DNA of 64,000 nt from Piscinibacter lacus (lineage in GTDB: Bacteria > Pseudomonadota > Gammaproteobacteria > Burkholderiales > Burkholderiaceae_C), in assembly GCF_016735685.1 (NCBI RefSeq), contig NZ_JAERRA010000001.1, positions 1,612,001 through 1,676,000 of the forward strand, given 5' to 3'. The position numbers were made by a program, and so were the translations under genes. Within the stretch, counting starts at the first letter, position 1. The number at the start of each line of letters is the position of its first letter. The notes under the pieces were generated by a model. The model was not told the DNA's origin, ran no database searches, and worked only from the letters and a program-made list of their open reading frames with translations. Of the stretch, positions 11,254 to 20,829 are shown one piece after another.

Positions 11254-12729
11254 ATGGGAACCCTCTCGATTGCCATCTGGACCCCGATCGCCTTCGGTGT
11301 CCTCCTGCTTGCCTTCGGCCGCCAGGCCCAGGCGCATGTCGCGCGCTGGCTCGCGTTGGTCGGGGCCGTGCTCGGCGTGCTGGTGACGCTGCCGGTCATC
11401 ACCGGTTTCGACACCTCGACCGCGGCCATGCAGTTCGTCGAGAACCTGCCGTGGATCGCACGCTTCAATGTGCGCTACCACCTCGGCATCGACGGCCTGT
11501 CGATGTGGTTCGTGCCGCTGACCGCCTTCATCACCGTGATCGTCGTGATCGCGGCCTGGGAGGTGATCGAGGACCGGCCGCACCAGTACCTCGGCGCCTT
11601 CCTGATCCTGTCGGGCCTGCTGATCGGCGTGTTCACCGCACTCGACGGCCTGCTCTTCTATGTGTTCTTCGAGGCCACGCTGATCCCGATGTACATCGTG
11701 ATCGGTGTCTGGGGCGGCCCGCGCCGTGTCTATGCGGCCTTCAAGTTCTTCCTGTACACGCTGCTCGGCTCGCTGCTCATGCTGGTCGCGCTGATCTACC
11801 TGTACTACAAATCGGGCGGCAGCTTCCAGATCCTGGACTGGCACCAGCTTCCGCTGCCGATGGACGCGCAGACCCTGCTGTTCTTCGCCTTCTTCGCCGC
11901 CTTCGCGGTCAAGGTGCCGATGTGGCCGGTGCACACCTGGCTGCCCGATGCGCACGTCGAGGCGCCGACCGGCGGCTCCGTCGTGCTGGCGGCGATCATG
12001 CTGAAGCTCGGGGCCTATGGCTTCCTGCGCTTCTCGCTGCCCATCACGCCCGATGCCAGCCAGGCCTGGGCCGGCCTCATCATCGGCCTGAGCCTGGTGG
12101 CGGTGCTCTACATCGGCGTGGTCGCGCTGGTGCAGGGCGACATGAAGAAGCTGGTCGCCTACTCCTCGATCGCGCACATGGGCTTCGTGACCCTGGGCTT
12201 CTTCCTCTTCGATCCCCTGGCCCTGGCCGGCGGCATCGTGCAGATGGTCAGCCACGGCTTCGTCTCGGGTGCCATGTTCCTCTGCATCGGCGTGCTCTAC
12301 GACCGCGTGCACAGCCGCGAGATCGCCAGCTACGGCGGCGTGGTCAACACCATGCCCAAGTTCGCGGCCTTTGCCGTGCTGTTCGCCATGGCCAACTGCG
12401 GCCTGCCGGGCACGGCGGGCTTCGTGGGCGAGTGGATGGTCATCCTCGGCGCGGTCAAGGTCGATTTCTGGATCGGCCTGCTGGCCGCGACCACGCTGAT
12501 CTTCGGCGCCGCGTACACGCTGTGGATGGTCAAGCGCGTCTACTTCGGCCCGGTGGCCAATGAGGACGTGCGCGGCCTGAGCGACCTCAATGCCCGCGAG
12601 TTCCTGATGCTGGGCGTGCTGGCCGTCGCCGTGCTGGCGATGGGCCTCTACCCCAAGCCCTTCACCGACGTGATGGACGTGTCGGTGGCCGAGCTGCTGC
12701 GTCACGTGGCTGTCTCCAAGCTGCCCTGA
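11254..12729 (+). CDS. nuoM: NADH-quinone oxidoreductase subunit M
   Basis: Second antiporter-like proton-pumping subunit of complex I. The 491-residue, roughly 14-helix protein shows the family motifs FFEATLIPMYIVIGVWGG (with the functional glutamate), FAVKVPMWPVHTWLPDAHVE (with the lysine) and VAYSSIAHMGFVTLG. The first ATG after nuoL in frame gives the usual short N-terminus. Spacing to nuoL is 21 bases. Confidence 0.97.
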   Translation: MGTLSIAIWTPIAFGVLLLAFGRQAQAHVARWLALVGAVLGVLVTLPVITGFDTSTAAMQFVENLPWIARFNVRYHLGIDGLSMWFVPLTAFITVIVVIAAWEVIEDRPHQYLGAFLILSGLLIGVFTALDGLLFYVFFEATLIPMYIVIGVWGGPRRVYAAFKFFLYTLLGSLLMLVALIYLYYKSGGSFQILDWHQLPLPMDAQTLLFFAFFAAFAVKVPMWPVHTWLPDAHVEAPTGGSVVLAAIMLKLGAYGFLRFSLPITPDASQAWAGLIIGLSLVAVLYIGVVALVQGDMKKLVAYSSIAHMGFVTLGFFLFDPLALAGGIVQMVSHGFVSGAMFLCIGVLYDRVHSREIASYGGVVNTMPKFAAFAVLFAMANCGLPGTAGFVGEWMVILGAVKVDFWIGLLAATTLIFGAAYTLWMVKRVYFGPVANEDVRGLSDLNAREFLMLGVLAVAVLAMGLYPKPFTDVMDVSVAELLRHVAVSKLP

Positions 12730-12760
12730 GCCGCACCGGCCTGAACCCGATACCCCGACG

Positions 12761-14257
12761 ATGAACCCGATGAACTGGTCCGTCCTGAGCCCCGAGATCC
12801 TGCTGCTGGCGATGAGCTGCTTCATCACCCTGGCCGATCTCTTCGTCAGCTCGCCCCGGCGCGGCCTCACCCATGGCCTGTCGATGATCACCCTGGCTGC
12901 GGTGGCGGCCCTGCACCTGCTGGGCTTCCTGGAGGCGCAGACGCAGTACGCCTTCGGCAACATGGTCGTCAGCGATCCCATGGGCCATCTGCTGGCCTTC
13001 TTCGCGGTCGTGGCCACGGCGGTCACGCTGATCTATGCGCGGCCCTATGCGGCCTCGCGCGAGATGCTCAAGGGCGAGCTGCACACGTTGGCGCTGTTCG
13101 CCCTGCTCGGCATCCTGGTGATGATCTCGGCCAACCACTTCCTGGTGATCTACCTGGGCCTGGAGCTGATGTCGCTGAGCCTCTATGCCCTGGTGGCGCT
13201 GCGCCGCGACCATGCGCCGGCCACCGAGGCCGCGATGAAGTACTTCGTGCTCGGCGCCCTGGCCAGCGGCTTCCTCCTCTATGGCCTGTCCATGCTCTAC
13301 GGCGCGACCGGCGCGCTGGAGCTGGGCAAGGTGTTCGAAGCCATCGGCAGCGGCCAGATCAATGCGCAGGTGCTGGTCTTCGGCGTGGTCTTCATCGTCG
13401 CCGGCCTGGCCTTCAAGCTGGGCGTCGTGCCCTTCCACATGTGGGTGCCCGATGTCTACCAAGGGGCGCCGACAGCAGTCACGCTGATGATTGCCGCCGC
13501 GCCCAAGCTGGCCGCCTTCGCGATCACCATCCGCCTGCTCGTCGAGGGCATGATCGGCCTGGGCAAGGACTGGCAGCAGATGCTGATGGTGCTGTCGGTC
13601 TGCTCGCTGGTGCTCGGCAACCTGGCCGCGATCGCGCAGGACAACCTCAAGCGCCTGCTGGCCTACTCGACGATCTCGCAGCTCGGCTTCATGCTGCTCG
13701 GCCTGACGCCGACGCTGATCGCCGGCAACACCCTGTCGGCCGCCAACGGCTACAGCTCGGCCATGTTCTACCTGGTCGCCTATGTGCTGACAACCCTGGC
13801 CGGCTTCGGCGTGCTGCTGGCGCTGACGCAGCGCGGCTTCGAAAGCGAGCAGGTCAGCGACCTGGCCGGCCTGAACCGCCGCAGCCCGCTGATGGCCGGC
13901 ATCATGGCCCTGGTGATGTTCTCGCTGGCCGGCATCCCGCCGACGGTGGGCTTCTATGCCAAGCTGGCCGTGCTGCAGTCGCTGGTCTCGACCAATGTGC
14001 CGCTCTACATCGGCCTGGCGGTCTTCGCGGTGCTGCTGTCGCTGATCGGCGCCTATTACTACCTGCGCATCGTCAAGGTCATGTACTTCGATGCGCCGGC
14101 CACGACCGGCCCGGCCTCGGGCGAGCTGCTCCTGATGCCGACCGAGGTGCGCGTGGTGCTGGGCCTCAATGCCCTGCTCGTGCTGGGTTTCGGCCTGCTG
14201 CCCGGCGGCTTGATGGCCTGGTGCGCCGACGCCATCCGCATGGCCCTGGCCACCTGA
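12761..14257 (+). CDS. nuoN: NADH-quinone oxidoreductase subunit N
   Basis: Third antiporter-like subunit of the membrane arm, adjacent to NuoK. The product has 498 residues. Signatures are YLGLELMSLSLYALVAL, FKLGVVPFHMWVPDVYQGAP and LLAYSTISQLGFMLLG. The start is MNPMNWSVL; a second ATG three codons later is also possible and makes no difference to the domain. It closes the nuo set proper, but transcription probably continues because a DUF2818 gene starts 24 bases later. Confidence 0.96.
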   Translation: MNPMNWSVLSPEILLLAMSCFITLADLFVSSPRRGLTHGLSMITLAAVAALHLLGFLEAQTQYAFGNMVVSDPMGHLLAFFAVVATAVTLIYARPYAASREMLKGELHTLALFALLGILVMISANHFLVIYLGLELMSLSLYALVALRRDHAPATEAAMKYFVLGALASGFLLYGLSMLYGATGALELGKVFEAIGSGQINAQVLVFGVVFIVAGLAFKLGVVPFHMWVPDVYQGAPTAVTLMIAAAPKLAAFAITIRLLVEGMIGLGKDWQQMLMVLSVCSLVLGNLAAIAQDNLKRLLAYSTISQLGFMLLGLTPTLIAGNTLSAANGYSSAMFYLVAYVLTTLAGFGVLLALTQRGFESEQVSDLAGLNRRSPLMAGIMALVMFSLAGIPPTVGFYAKLAVLQSLVSTNVPLYIGLAVFAVLLSLIGAYYYLRIVKVMYFDAPATTGPASGELLLMPTEVRVVLGLNALLVLGFGLLPGGLMAWCADAIRMALAT

Positions 14258-14281
14258 TCGACCGTCCCGGACAGCCTCACG

Positions 14282-14581
14282 ATGTCGCTTGATCTTGCGG
14301 TCTACCTCCTGATCGCGCTGGCCCTGGTCGCCGCGAACCTGCCTTTCTTCAGCCAGCGCCTGCTGCTGCTCGGCCCGCGCCGGGCCGACAAAGGCCTGGG
14401 CTGGCGGCTGCTGGAGCTGCTCATCCTGTGCGCCCTGGTCACCGCCCTGGGCTTCATGCTGGAAGCGCGCCTCGGCCAGCGCCATGCCCAGGGCTGGCCC
14501 TTCTATGCCGTGGTGGTCTGCCTCTTCCTGACCTTTGCCTTCCCCGGCTTCGTCTGGCGCCATCTGCGCCGGTCGACCTGA
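14282..14581 (+). CDS. DUF2818 family membrane protein
   Basis: A 99-residue membrane protein with three hydrophobic segments (about residues 5-22, 40-58 and 70-90) and a short basic C-terminus. From family knowledge, DUF2818 genes sit directly behind nuoN in Burkholderiales, which fits the 24-base spacing here, so a role in complex I assembly or stability is a guess by association only. No catalytic motif is visible. Start ATG begins MSLDLAVYLL. Confidence 0.88.
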   Translation: MSLDLAVYLLIALALVAANLPFFSQRLLLLGPRRADKGLGWRLLELLILCALVTALGFMLEARLGQRHAQGWPFYAVVVCLFLTFAFPGFVWRHLRRST

Positions 14582-14618
14582 GGGGCGGGCGCCGCCACGG
14601 GCACGAACGGGCCTCGCG

Positions 14619-15239
14619 ATGAACGATAGCCTCCCGCCCGACGCCCACCTGCGCGAGCAGCCGATCGACACCCGCGAGGTCTACCGCGGCCACTTCCTGC
14701 ATGTGCGCCGCGACAGCGTGCGCCTGCCTGACGGGCAGGAGGCCGCGCGCGAGTACATCGTCCACCCCGGCGCGGTGATGATCGTGCCGCTGCTCGACGA
14801 CGGCCGCCTCGTCGTCGAGCGCCAGTGGCGCTACCCCCTGCACCGCGCCTTCATCGAGTTCCCGGCCGGCAAGCTCGATGCCGGCGAGCCGGTGCTGGCC
14901 TGCGCGATCCGCGAACTGGCCGAAGAGACCGGCTACCGCGCCACCGAATGGGCGCGCGCCGGCCTGCTGCACAACGCGATCGCCTACAGCAACGAGGGCA
15001 TCGAGGTCTGGTTCGCGCGCGGCCTGAGCCTGGGCGAACGTCGGCTCGACGAGGGCGAGTTCCTCGACGTGCAGACCACCACGCTGGAAGCCCTGGAAGA
15101 CCAGGCCGCCCGCGGCGAGCTGACCGATGCCAAGACCCTGATCGGCATGCTCTGGCTGCGCCATTGGCGCGATGGCCGTTGGGCCTTGGACTGGCAGGCC
15201 GCACCGGCCGGCCCGGATCGCGCATCATCGGCGGCATGA
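14619..15239 (+). CDS. NUDIX hydrolase, ADP-ribose pyrophosphatase type
   Basis: Predicted to split ADP-ribose or a related nucleoside diphosphate derivative into AMP and a phosphorylated sugar. The 206-residue product carries a full NUDIX box: a Gly at GKLDAGEPV, five residues, Glu, then RELAEETGY, around residues 87-109. The preceding VVERQWRYPLHRAFIEFPAG segment is typical of the NudF/ADP-ribose subgroup. The start MNDSLPPDAHL is preferred; an earlier in-frame ATG overlaps the DUF2818 gene and adds only Arg/Pro-rich sequence. It overlaps the following DUF1178 gene by four bases. Confidence 0.9.
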   Translation: MNDSLPPDAHLREQPIDTREVYRGHFLHVRRDSVRLPDGQEAAREYIVHPGAVMIVPLLDDGRLVVERQWRYPLHRAFIEFPAGKLDAGEPVLACAIRELAEETGYRATEWARAGLLHNAIAYSNEGIEVWFARGLSLGERRLDEGEFLDVQTTTLEALEDQAARGELTDAKTLIGMLWLRHWRDGRWALDWQAAPAGPDRASSAA

Positions 15240-15691
15240 AGGTTTTCGACCTGCAATGCGAGCACGGCCACGGCTTCGAGGGCTGGTTCGCTTCCGAAGC
15301 CGACCATGCCGACCAGCAGGCGCGTGGTCTGGTCGAGTGCCCGCTGTGCGGCAGCCCCAAGGTCGACAAGCGCCCTTCGGCGCCGCGGCTGAACCTTTCG
15401 GGCGCGCCGCGCGGTGAGGCGCTGCCGCCGCCGGCCCGGCCGGCCCGCGCCACGCCGGAGCAGCAGAGCGTCGAAGCCCTGTGGATGCGCGCCGTGCGCC
15501 ATGTGCTCGACCACACCGAGGACGTCGGCCCGCGCTTTGCCGACGAGGCCCGCCGCATCCACCACGGCGAAAGCCCGGAGCGAGGCATCCGAGGCCAGAC
15601 CAGCCCCGAGGAGCGGCTGGCCCTGCGCGAAGAGGGCATCGAGGTGCACAGCCTGCCCCTCCCCGAGGCCCTGAAGGGCCCGACCCACTGA
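15236..15691 (+). CDS. DUF1178 family protein
   Basis: A 151-residue soluble protein of unknown role. The N-terminal part starts MKVFDLQCEHGHGFEGWF and has a probable zinc site made of that Cys/His pair plus CPLCGSPKVDKRPSAP around residue 38. The C-terminal half is a charged helical region. It starts at an ATGA overlap with the NUDIX gene, so the two should be translated as a pair. The family is common in alpha- and betaproteobacteria next to NUDIX or carbon-nitrogen hydrolase genes. Function is not known. Confidence 0.88.
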   Translation: MKVFDLQCEHGHGFEGWFASEADHADQQARGLVECPLCGSPKVDKRPSAPRLNLSGAPRGEALPPPARPARATPEQQSVEALWMRAVRHVLDHTEDVGPRFADEARRIHHGESPERGIRGQTSPEERLALREEGIEVHSLPLPEALKGPTH

Positions 15692-15697
15692 GCGCGA

Positions 15698-15721
15698 CCC
15701 GCGCCGACGCAGGGACGCGGG
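15698..15721. terminator. Weak hairpin between convergent genes
   Basis: CCCGCG and CGCGGG can pair over a 12-base loop in the 33-base gap between the DUF1178 stop and the stop of the minus-strand oxidase. There is no T-tract, so intrinsic termination is only a possibility suggested by its position. Confidence 0.25.
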
Positions 15722-15724
15722 CCC

Positions 15725-17185
15725 TCAGCCCGGCGGCAGCAGCCGGCCCGGGTTCATCAGGTTGAGCGGATCCAGGGCCTGCTTGAGGCGGCGCATCAGG
15801 GCCAGGGCCACCGGGTCCTTGCGGCGGCCGAGTTCCTCGCACTTCAAGGCGCCGATGCCGTGCTCGGCCGAGAAGCTGCCGCCCGCGGCCTGCACCGCGT
15901 CATGCACCAGGGCATTGACCTGCGCCTCGTGCGCGCGCAGGAAGGCCGGCGCATCGATACCGGCCGGCGCCTGCAGGTTGTGGTGCAGGTTGCCGTCGCC
16001 CAGATGCCCGAAGCAGATCAGCGTGCTGCCCGGGCAGGCCGCTGCCAAGTCGCGGCCATTGGCCTCGACGAAGGCAGGGATGCGGGACACCGGCAGGGCG
16101 ATGTCGTGCTTGATGTTGAGCCCCGCCTCGGCCTGGGCCAGCGGGATGTGCTCGCGCAGCGCCCACAGGCTGCGCGACTGGGCCAGGCTGGCGGCCACCA
16201 CCGCATCGTCGATGGTGCCGGCTTCCAGCGCGCCGGCCAGCAGGGCCTCGAAGCGCTCGGTGGCCCGGGCGGCAGCAGCTTCGCCCGGCGCGTCGGGGCT
16301 GCCGGCCTCGGACTGTTCGATCAGCACCGTCCAGGCCGGCCAGGCGCCGTCCGCGAAAGGGCGGGGCAGGGCGGGGAAGTGGCGGGCGACCAGCGCCAGT
16401 GCCGCCGCATTCATCACCTCGAAGCCCGTCAGCGCGGCACCCAGCGCGGCGCGCGCCCGGCCGAGCAGGGCCACCGCGGCTTCCAGGCTGGCGCAGGCGG
16501 CCAGCGCGGTGGTCTGCGCGGCCGGGGCGGGGAAGAGCTTGAGCGTGGCCGCGGTCAGGATGCCCAGCGTGCCTTCGCTGCCGATGTAGAGATCGCGCAG
16601 GTCGTAGCCGGTGTTGTCCTTGCGCAGGCCGCCCAGGCCGGACCACAGCTCGCCCTGCGGCGTGACCACCTCCAGGCCCAGGCAGAGCTCGCGCGCATTG
16701 CCATAGCGCAGCACCGCGGTGCCGCCGGCATTGCTGGCCAGGTTGCCGCCGATGGTGCAACTGCCTTCGGCGGCCAGGCTCAGCGGGAAGAGCAGGCCGG
16801 CGGCCGCCGCCACCTGCTGCACCTGCTGCAGGATGCAGCCGGCCTCGACGGTGAGGGTGAGGTTGTCGACGTCGAGCGCGCGGACGCGACTGAGCCGGCC
16901 CAGGTTCAGCAGGATCTGCCGGCCGCTGGCATCGGGCACGCCGCCGCCCACCAGGCCGGTGTTGCCGCCCTGCGGCACCACGGCCACGCCCGCGGCGGCG
17001 CAGGCCCGCATGACGGTCGCCACCTCGGCGGCATCGGCCGGCCGCACCAGGGCCAGCGGGCGGCCGTGGTAGCGCTTGCGCCAGTCCACCGTCCAGGCGG
17101 AGAGGTCGGCATCCTCGGGCCGCAGCACATGGGCCGGGCCGATGTGCTGGCGCAGCGTGTCGAGCAGGGCCTCCGGGCGGTCCAT
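15725..17185 (-). CDS. FAD-binding oxidoreductase, GlcD/D-lactate dehydrogenase type
   Basis: Predicted FAD-linked 2-hydroxyacid oxidase of 486 residues. The N-terminal FAD_binding_4 domain shows VVPQGGNTGLVGGGVPD near residue 75 and TIGGNLASNAGGTAVLRYGN; the C-terminal GlcD-type cap has CFGHLGDGNLHHNLQ and AEHGIGALK. Substrate cannot be fixed from sequence: glycolate, D-lactate and 2-hydroxyglutarate are all used by close relatives. The start MDRPEALLDTL is chosen over a longer upstream frame that runs into the DUF2069 gene. It lies 22 bases downstream of that gene, so both are probably one transcript. Confidence 0.88.
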   Translation of the reverse strand: MDRPEALLDTLRQHIGPAHVLRPEDADLSAWTVDWRKRYHGRPLALVRPADAAEVATVMRACAAAGVAVVPQGGNTGLVGGGVPDASGRQILLNLGRLSRVRALDVDNLTLTVEAGCILQQVQQVAAAAGLLFPLSLAAEGSCTIGGNLASNAGGTAVLRYGNARELCLGLEVVTPQGELWSGLGGLRKDNTGYDLRDLYIGSEGTLGILTAATLKLFPAPAAQTTALAACASLEAAVALLGRARAALGAALTGFEVMNAAALALVARHFPALPRPFADGAWPAWTVLIEQSEAGSPDAPGEAAAARATERFEALLAGALEAGTIDDAVVAASLAQSRSLWALREHIPLAQAEAGLNIKHDIALPVSRIPAFVEANGRDLAAACPGSTLICFGHLGDGNLHHNLQAPAGIDAPAFLRAHEAQVNALVHDAVQAAGGSFSAEHGIGALKCEELGRRKDPVALALMRRLKQALDPLNLMNPGRLLPPG

Positions 17186-17207
17186 CGCGGGCCGGGGCGC
17201 TGGGGCT

Positions 17208-17591
17208 TCAGGCGGCGGCTTGCGCGCGGCCCAGGGCCAGGCGCTGGCGCACATGCAGCGCGCAGGCGCAGAACAGCGCGATGCTCAGCGCGATCTCCAG
17301 CCCCGCCAGCGCCTGGCTGGGGGCCGGGTCGCTCCAGGCGCGCACCACGCCTTCGGTGAAGTAGAGCCACACCGCCAGGCTCAGCCAGCGGAAGGTGTAG
17401 AGCCGCTGCTTGAGCAGCCCGGGCAGGGCCAGCACCAGGGGCAGCACCTTGATCGCGAGGGTGCCGGTGCCGGTGGGTGCGAGCCACAGCTCCCACAGCA
17501 GGCCCAGGGCGATCAGGGCCAGAAGCAGGCCCAGGGCGGCGGCGCGGCTCTGCGCGGCGGCCCGGGGCGTCGGGACGGGGAGAAAGGACAT
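17208..17591 (-). CDS. DUF2069 family membrane protein
   Basis: A 127-residue membrane protein with about four hydrophobic segments (LGLLLALIALGLLWELWL, LAIKVLPLVLALPGLL, WLSLAVWLYF, ALAGLEIALSIALFCACAL). This matches the DUF2069 family, which has no assigned function. The ATG giving MSFLPVPTPRA is used; a second ATG three codons upstream is possible. Its start is only 18 bases from the start of the divergently read YihY-type gene, and it is followed by the FAD oxidase. Confidence 0.85.
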   Translation of the reverse strand: MSFLPVPTPRAAAQSRAAALGLLLALIALGLLWELWLAPTGTGTLAIKVLPLVLALPGLLKQRLYTFRWLSLAVWLYFTEGVVRAWSDPAPSQALAGLEIALSIALFCACALHVRQRLALGRAQAAA

Positions 17592-17609
17592 GGCTGGCAT
17601 GATGCCAGC

Positions 17610-18896
17610 ATGGCTTCGACCCTTGCCCTGCGTCTGCTGGCCCTGCGCGAACGCGCGGCCGAGCTGGCCGAGATCCTGCAACGCTGGCCCTGGCGCGACA
17701 CCCTCAGCACCCTGGCCCAGCGCTTCCGCGAGGACCGCCTCGGCCTGACCGCCAGCAGCCTGACCTTCACCACCACCATCGCCCTGGTGCCGCTGATGAC
17801 GGTGACCCTGGCGCTCTTCAATGCCTTCCCCGTCTTCGGCCCCTTCCGCCGCGCGCTGGAGAACCAGTTCCTGCAGGGCCTGGTGCCCGAGGGCATCGCC
17901 GGGCCGGTGCTGGAGAACCTGACCCGCTTCGCCCTCAAGGCCAACCGCCTCGGCACCCTGGGCCTGGTCATCCTGGTGATGACGGCCCTGGCCTTGATGC
18001 TGACCATCGACCGCACGCTCAACGGCATCTGGCGCGTGCGCCAGCCCCGGCCGATCGCGCAGCGGGTGCTGGTCTACTGGGCCGCCGCCACGCTGGGGCC
18101 CTTGCTGGTGGGCATCAGCCTGTCGATGACCTCCTACCTGATCTCGGCCGGGCAGGGCTGGGTCTCGGGTCGGCCGGGCGGCGGGGTCGGCATCCTGCTG
18201 TCGGGCCTGGAGTTCCTGATGGTCGGCGGCTTCGCAGCCGCGCTCTTCCACTACGTGCCCAACACCACGGTGCGCTGGGCGCATGCCCTGGCCGGCGGTG
18301 CCTTCGTCGCGGTCGGCCTGGAAGTGGCCAAGGGCCTGCTGGGCTGGTATGTGGGCCAGGTGCCGGGCTACAGCCGGGTCTATGGCGCCTTCGCGGCCCT
18401 GCCGCTCTTCCTGATCTGGCTCTACATGGTGTGGCTGATCGTGCTCTTCGGCGCGGTCATCGCGGCCTATGCGCCCAGCTTGCAGATGCGCGTGCGGCGC
18501 CTGCCCGAGGGGCCGGGCTCGGCCTTCGAGCTGGCCCTGGTGCTGCTGCGCTTGCTGCATGCCGCGCGCGCGTCCTCGTCGGCCCAGGGCCTGGGCGCGG
18601 CCGAGCTTGCGCGCCGCCTGCGCGTGGACCCGCTGCAACTGGAGCCCACCCTCGGCCTGCTGGTGGCGCTGGACTGGATCGCCCGCCTCGACGAGGCCGA
18701 GCCGCCGCGCTACGTGCTGCTCGTCGACCCCGCGCGCACGCCGGGCGAGCCGCTGATCGCCCAGACCCTGCTGGCCCCGGGCGAGGCCAGCGCGGCCTTT
18801 CGCCAGGCGGCCGGCTTCGAGCGCATGAGCCTGGCCGAGCTGATCGGCCGCAGCCCGGTGCCCCAGGACACGGCGAGCGGCAACTCAGGGCGATGA
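17610..18896 (+). CDS. YihY/virulence factor BrkB family membrane protein
   Basis: Inner-membrane protein of 428 residues with six predicted transmembrane segments in the first 290 residues. The family was once labelled ribonuclease BN, but that activity belongs to another protein; no enzymatic role is assigned here. Signatures are GLTASSLTFTTTIALVPLM, LNGIWRVRQPRP and FLIWLYMVWLIVLFGAVIAA. The C-terminal 130 residues form a winged-helix-like tail seen in betaproteobacterial members. The frame is open further upstream on the opposite strand of the DUF2069 gene, but homology starts at MASTLALRLLALRE. No good ribosome binding site precedes this ATG. Confidence 0.87.
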   Translation: MASTLALRLLALRERAAELAEILQRWPWRDTLSTLAQRFREDRLGLTASSLTFTTTIALVPLMTVTLALFNAFPVFGPFRRALENQFLQGLVPEGIAGPVLENLTRFALKANRLGTLGLVILVMTALALMLTIDRTLNGIWRVRQPRPIAQRVLVYWAAATLGPLLVGISLSMTSYLISAGQGWVSGRPGGGVGILLSGLEFLMVGGFAAALFHYVPNTTVRWAHALAGGAFVAVGLEVAKGLLGWYVGQVPGYSRVYGAFAALPLFLIWLYMVWLIVLFGAVIAAYAPSLQMRVRRLPEGPGSAFELALVLLRLLHAARASSSAQGLGAAELARRLRVDPLQLEPTLGLLVALDWIARLDEAEPPRYVLLVDPARTPGEPLIAQTLLAPGEASAAFRQAAGFERMSLAELIGRSPVPQDTASGNSGR

Positions 18897-18899
18897 CCC

Positions 18900-18927
18900 T
18901 TGCATCGCCCGGGGGCTTGGTTATATT
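18900..18927 (+). promoter_or_regulatory. Predicted sigma-70 promoter for the CBS-domain gene
   Basis: TTGCAT and TATATT are separated by 16 bases just after the YihY-type stop codon. They would start transcription about 30 bases before the CBS-domain ATG. The A/T-rich TATATT stands out in a very GC-rich surrounding. Confidence 0.5.
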
Positions 18928-18967
18928 GGCCCAGCACGGTCGGGCATCACATCCCAGGAGAACAGCC

Positions 18968-19432
18968 ATGAAAGTCAGTGAAATCCTTCGGGTGAAGGGC
19001 GCCGCCCTCTACACCGTCTCGCCCGATGACACCCTGCAGCGCGCGGCGAAGATGATGTCCGAGATGGACATCGGCTCCGTCGTCGTCATGGAGCATGGCG
19101 ACCTGGCCGGCATGCTCACCTTCCGCGAGCTGATCCAGGCCCTGATGGCCAAGGGCGGCGCGCTCGGCGACACCATCGTCCGCACCGTGATGGACGACCA
19201 TCCGCTGACCTGCACCCCCGAGACCGACATCGACGAAGTCCGCCGCATGATGCTGGGCCGCCATGCCCGCTACCTGCCGGTGTTGGACGGCCGCGCCCTG
19301 CACGGCGTGATCTCCTTCCACGACGTGGCCAAGGCTGTGGTCGACAGCCAGGACTTCGAGAACCGCATGCTCAAGGCCTACATCCGCGACTGGCCCTCGG
19401 ACCACGACGCGGCCGCCCAGCAGCAGCAGTGA
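18968..19432 (+). CDS. CBS-pair domain protein
   Basis: A 154-residue protein made of two CBS motifs only (about residues 7-62 and 75-130), with no attached enzyme or channel. CBS pairs bind adenosine nucleotides or S-adenosylmethionine and act as energy or ligand sensors. The sequence shows the usual second-half pattern [21 protein letters not shown]. The ATG is preceded by AGGAG at a good distance. It has its own promoter and is probably a single-gene unit, since aroC follows after 127 bases. Confidence 0.9.
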   Translation: MKVSEILRVKGAALYTVSPDDTLQRAAKMMSEMDIGSVVVMEHGDLAGMLTFRELIQALMAKGGALGDTIVRTVMDDHPLTCTPETDIDEVRRMMLGRHARYLPVLDGRALHGVISFHDVAKAVVDSQDFENRMLKAYIRDWPSDHDAAAQQQQ

Positions 19433-19559
19433 TCGCGGCGCCGCCCGGCAGCCCGCTGCGGCGGGGCCGGGCCGGTGTCTTCGGTTGGACGCAGGGCAGG
19501 GCGCTTGCCGCGGGCCCCCTCGGCGACAATCGCGGTCTTTTTCGCGACCCGTCCCGATC

Positions 19560-20660
19560 ATGTCCGGCAGCACCCTCGGCCACCTTTTCCGCGTCACCAC
19601 CTTCGGCGAGAGCCACGGCCCGGCCATCGGCTGCGTGATCGACGGCTGCCCGCCCGGCCTGCCGCTGTCGGTCGAGGACATCCAGCCCGAACTCGATCGC
19701 CGCCGCCCCGGCACCAGCCGCCATGTCACCCAGCGGCAGGAAGCCGACCAGGTCGAGATCCTCTCGGGCACCTACGAAGGCCTGAGCACCGGCACCCCCA
19801 TCGCGCTGTTGATCCGCAACACCGACCAGCGCAGCAAGGACTACGGCAACATCGTCCAGACCTTCCGTCCGGGCCATGCCGACTACAGCTACCACCACAA
19901 GTACGGCCTGCGCGACCCGCGCGGCGGCGGCCGCAGCTCGGCCCGCCTGACGGCCCCGGTCGTTGCCGCCGGCGCCGTGGCCCGCAAGTGGCTGGCCCAG
20001 CATCACGGCGTGAGCCTGCGCGGCGGCATGGCCGCCCTCGGCCCCATCGACATCGCCTTCGAGGGCTGGGAGCATGTGCCGAACAATCCCTTCTTCGCGC
20101 CCAACCGCAGCCAGATCGAGGCGCTCGAAGCCCATATGGATGCGCTGCGCAAGGCGGGCGACTCCTGCGGCGCCCGCATCGTCGTCGAGGCCCAGGGCGT
20201 GCCGCCCGGCTGGGGTGAGCCGATCTTTGACAAGCTCGATGCCGACATTGCCCACGCGATGATGGGCCTCAATGCCGTCAAGGGCGTCGAGATCGGTGCC
20301 GGCTTTGCCTGCGTCGCCCAGCCGGGCAGCGTGCATGGCGACGAGCTCACGCCCCAGGGCTTCCGCAGCAACCATGCCGGCGGCGTGCTGGGCGGCATCA
20401 GCAGCGGCCAGGACCTGCGCGTCTCGATCGCCATCAAGCCGACCAGCTCGATCCGCATCCCGCGCCAGTCCATCGACCTCGATGGTCAACCGGTCACGGT
20501 CGAGACCTTCGGCCGCCACGACCCCTGCGTCGGCATCCGCGCCACGCCCATCGCCGAAGCCCTGCTGGCCCTGGTGCTGATCGACCATGCCCTGCGCCAC
20601 CGCGCGCAGTGCGGCGACGTGCGCGTCGCCACCCCGGCGATCCCGGCCTCGGCGGGCTGA
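19560..20660 (+). CDS. aroC: Chorismate synthase
   Basis: Converts 5-enolpyruvylshikimate-3-phosphate to chorismate, the last common step of aromatic amino-acid synthesis, using reduced FMN. The product is 366 residues, the normal length. Family signatures are [19 protein letters not shown] near the N-terminus, [29 protein letters not shown] and [13 protein letters not shown]. The start [12 protein letters not shown] is the conserved N-terminus; an upstream in-frame extension has no homology. It appears to be transcribed alone. Confidence 0.97.
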   Translation: MSGSTLGHLFRVTTFGESHGPAIGCVIDGCPPGLPLSVEDIQPELDRRRPGTSRHVTQRQEADQVEILSGTYEGLSTGTPIALLIRNTDQRSKDYGNIVQTFRPGHADYSYHHKYGLRDPRGGGRSSARLTAPVVAAGAVARKWLAQHHGVSLRGGMAALGPIDIAFEGWEHVPNNPFFAPNRSQIEALEAHMDALRKAGDSCGARIVVEAQGVPPGWGEPIFDKLDADIAHAMMGLNAVKGVEIGAGFACVAQPGSVHGDELTPQGFRSNHAGGVLGGISSGQDLRVSIAIKPTSSIRIPRQSIDLDGQPVTVETFGRHDPCVGIRATPIAEALLALVLIDHALRHRAQCGDVRVATPAIPASAG

Positions 20661-20829
20661 GCGGCCTAAGCAGGGCCGGCCGCGCCGGCCCGGGGGGATG
20701 GGCCCGCGCCAGCGGGCCGCAGCCTGCGCCTAGCAGGTCTCGTTCAGCTTGCCGTCAGGGCTTGCCCGGCTGCGCGCTGCGGGGCGCGCACGAACACTGC
20801 GGCGGCCCCGACCCACCGAGCCCCCGAGG

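Noticed and set aside
20661..20829. Terminator after aroC
   Set aside because: GC-rich inverted repeats such as GGCCGGC/GCCGGCC are present but without a T-run; no reliable call could be made.
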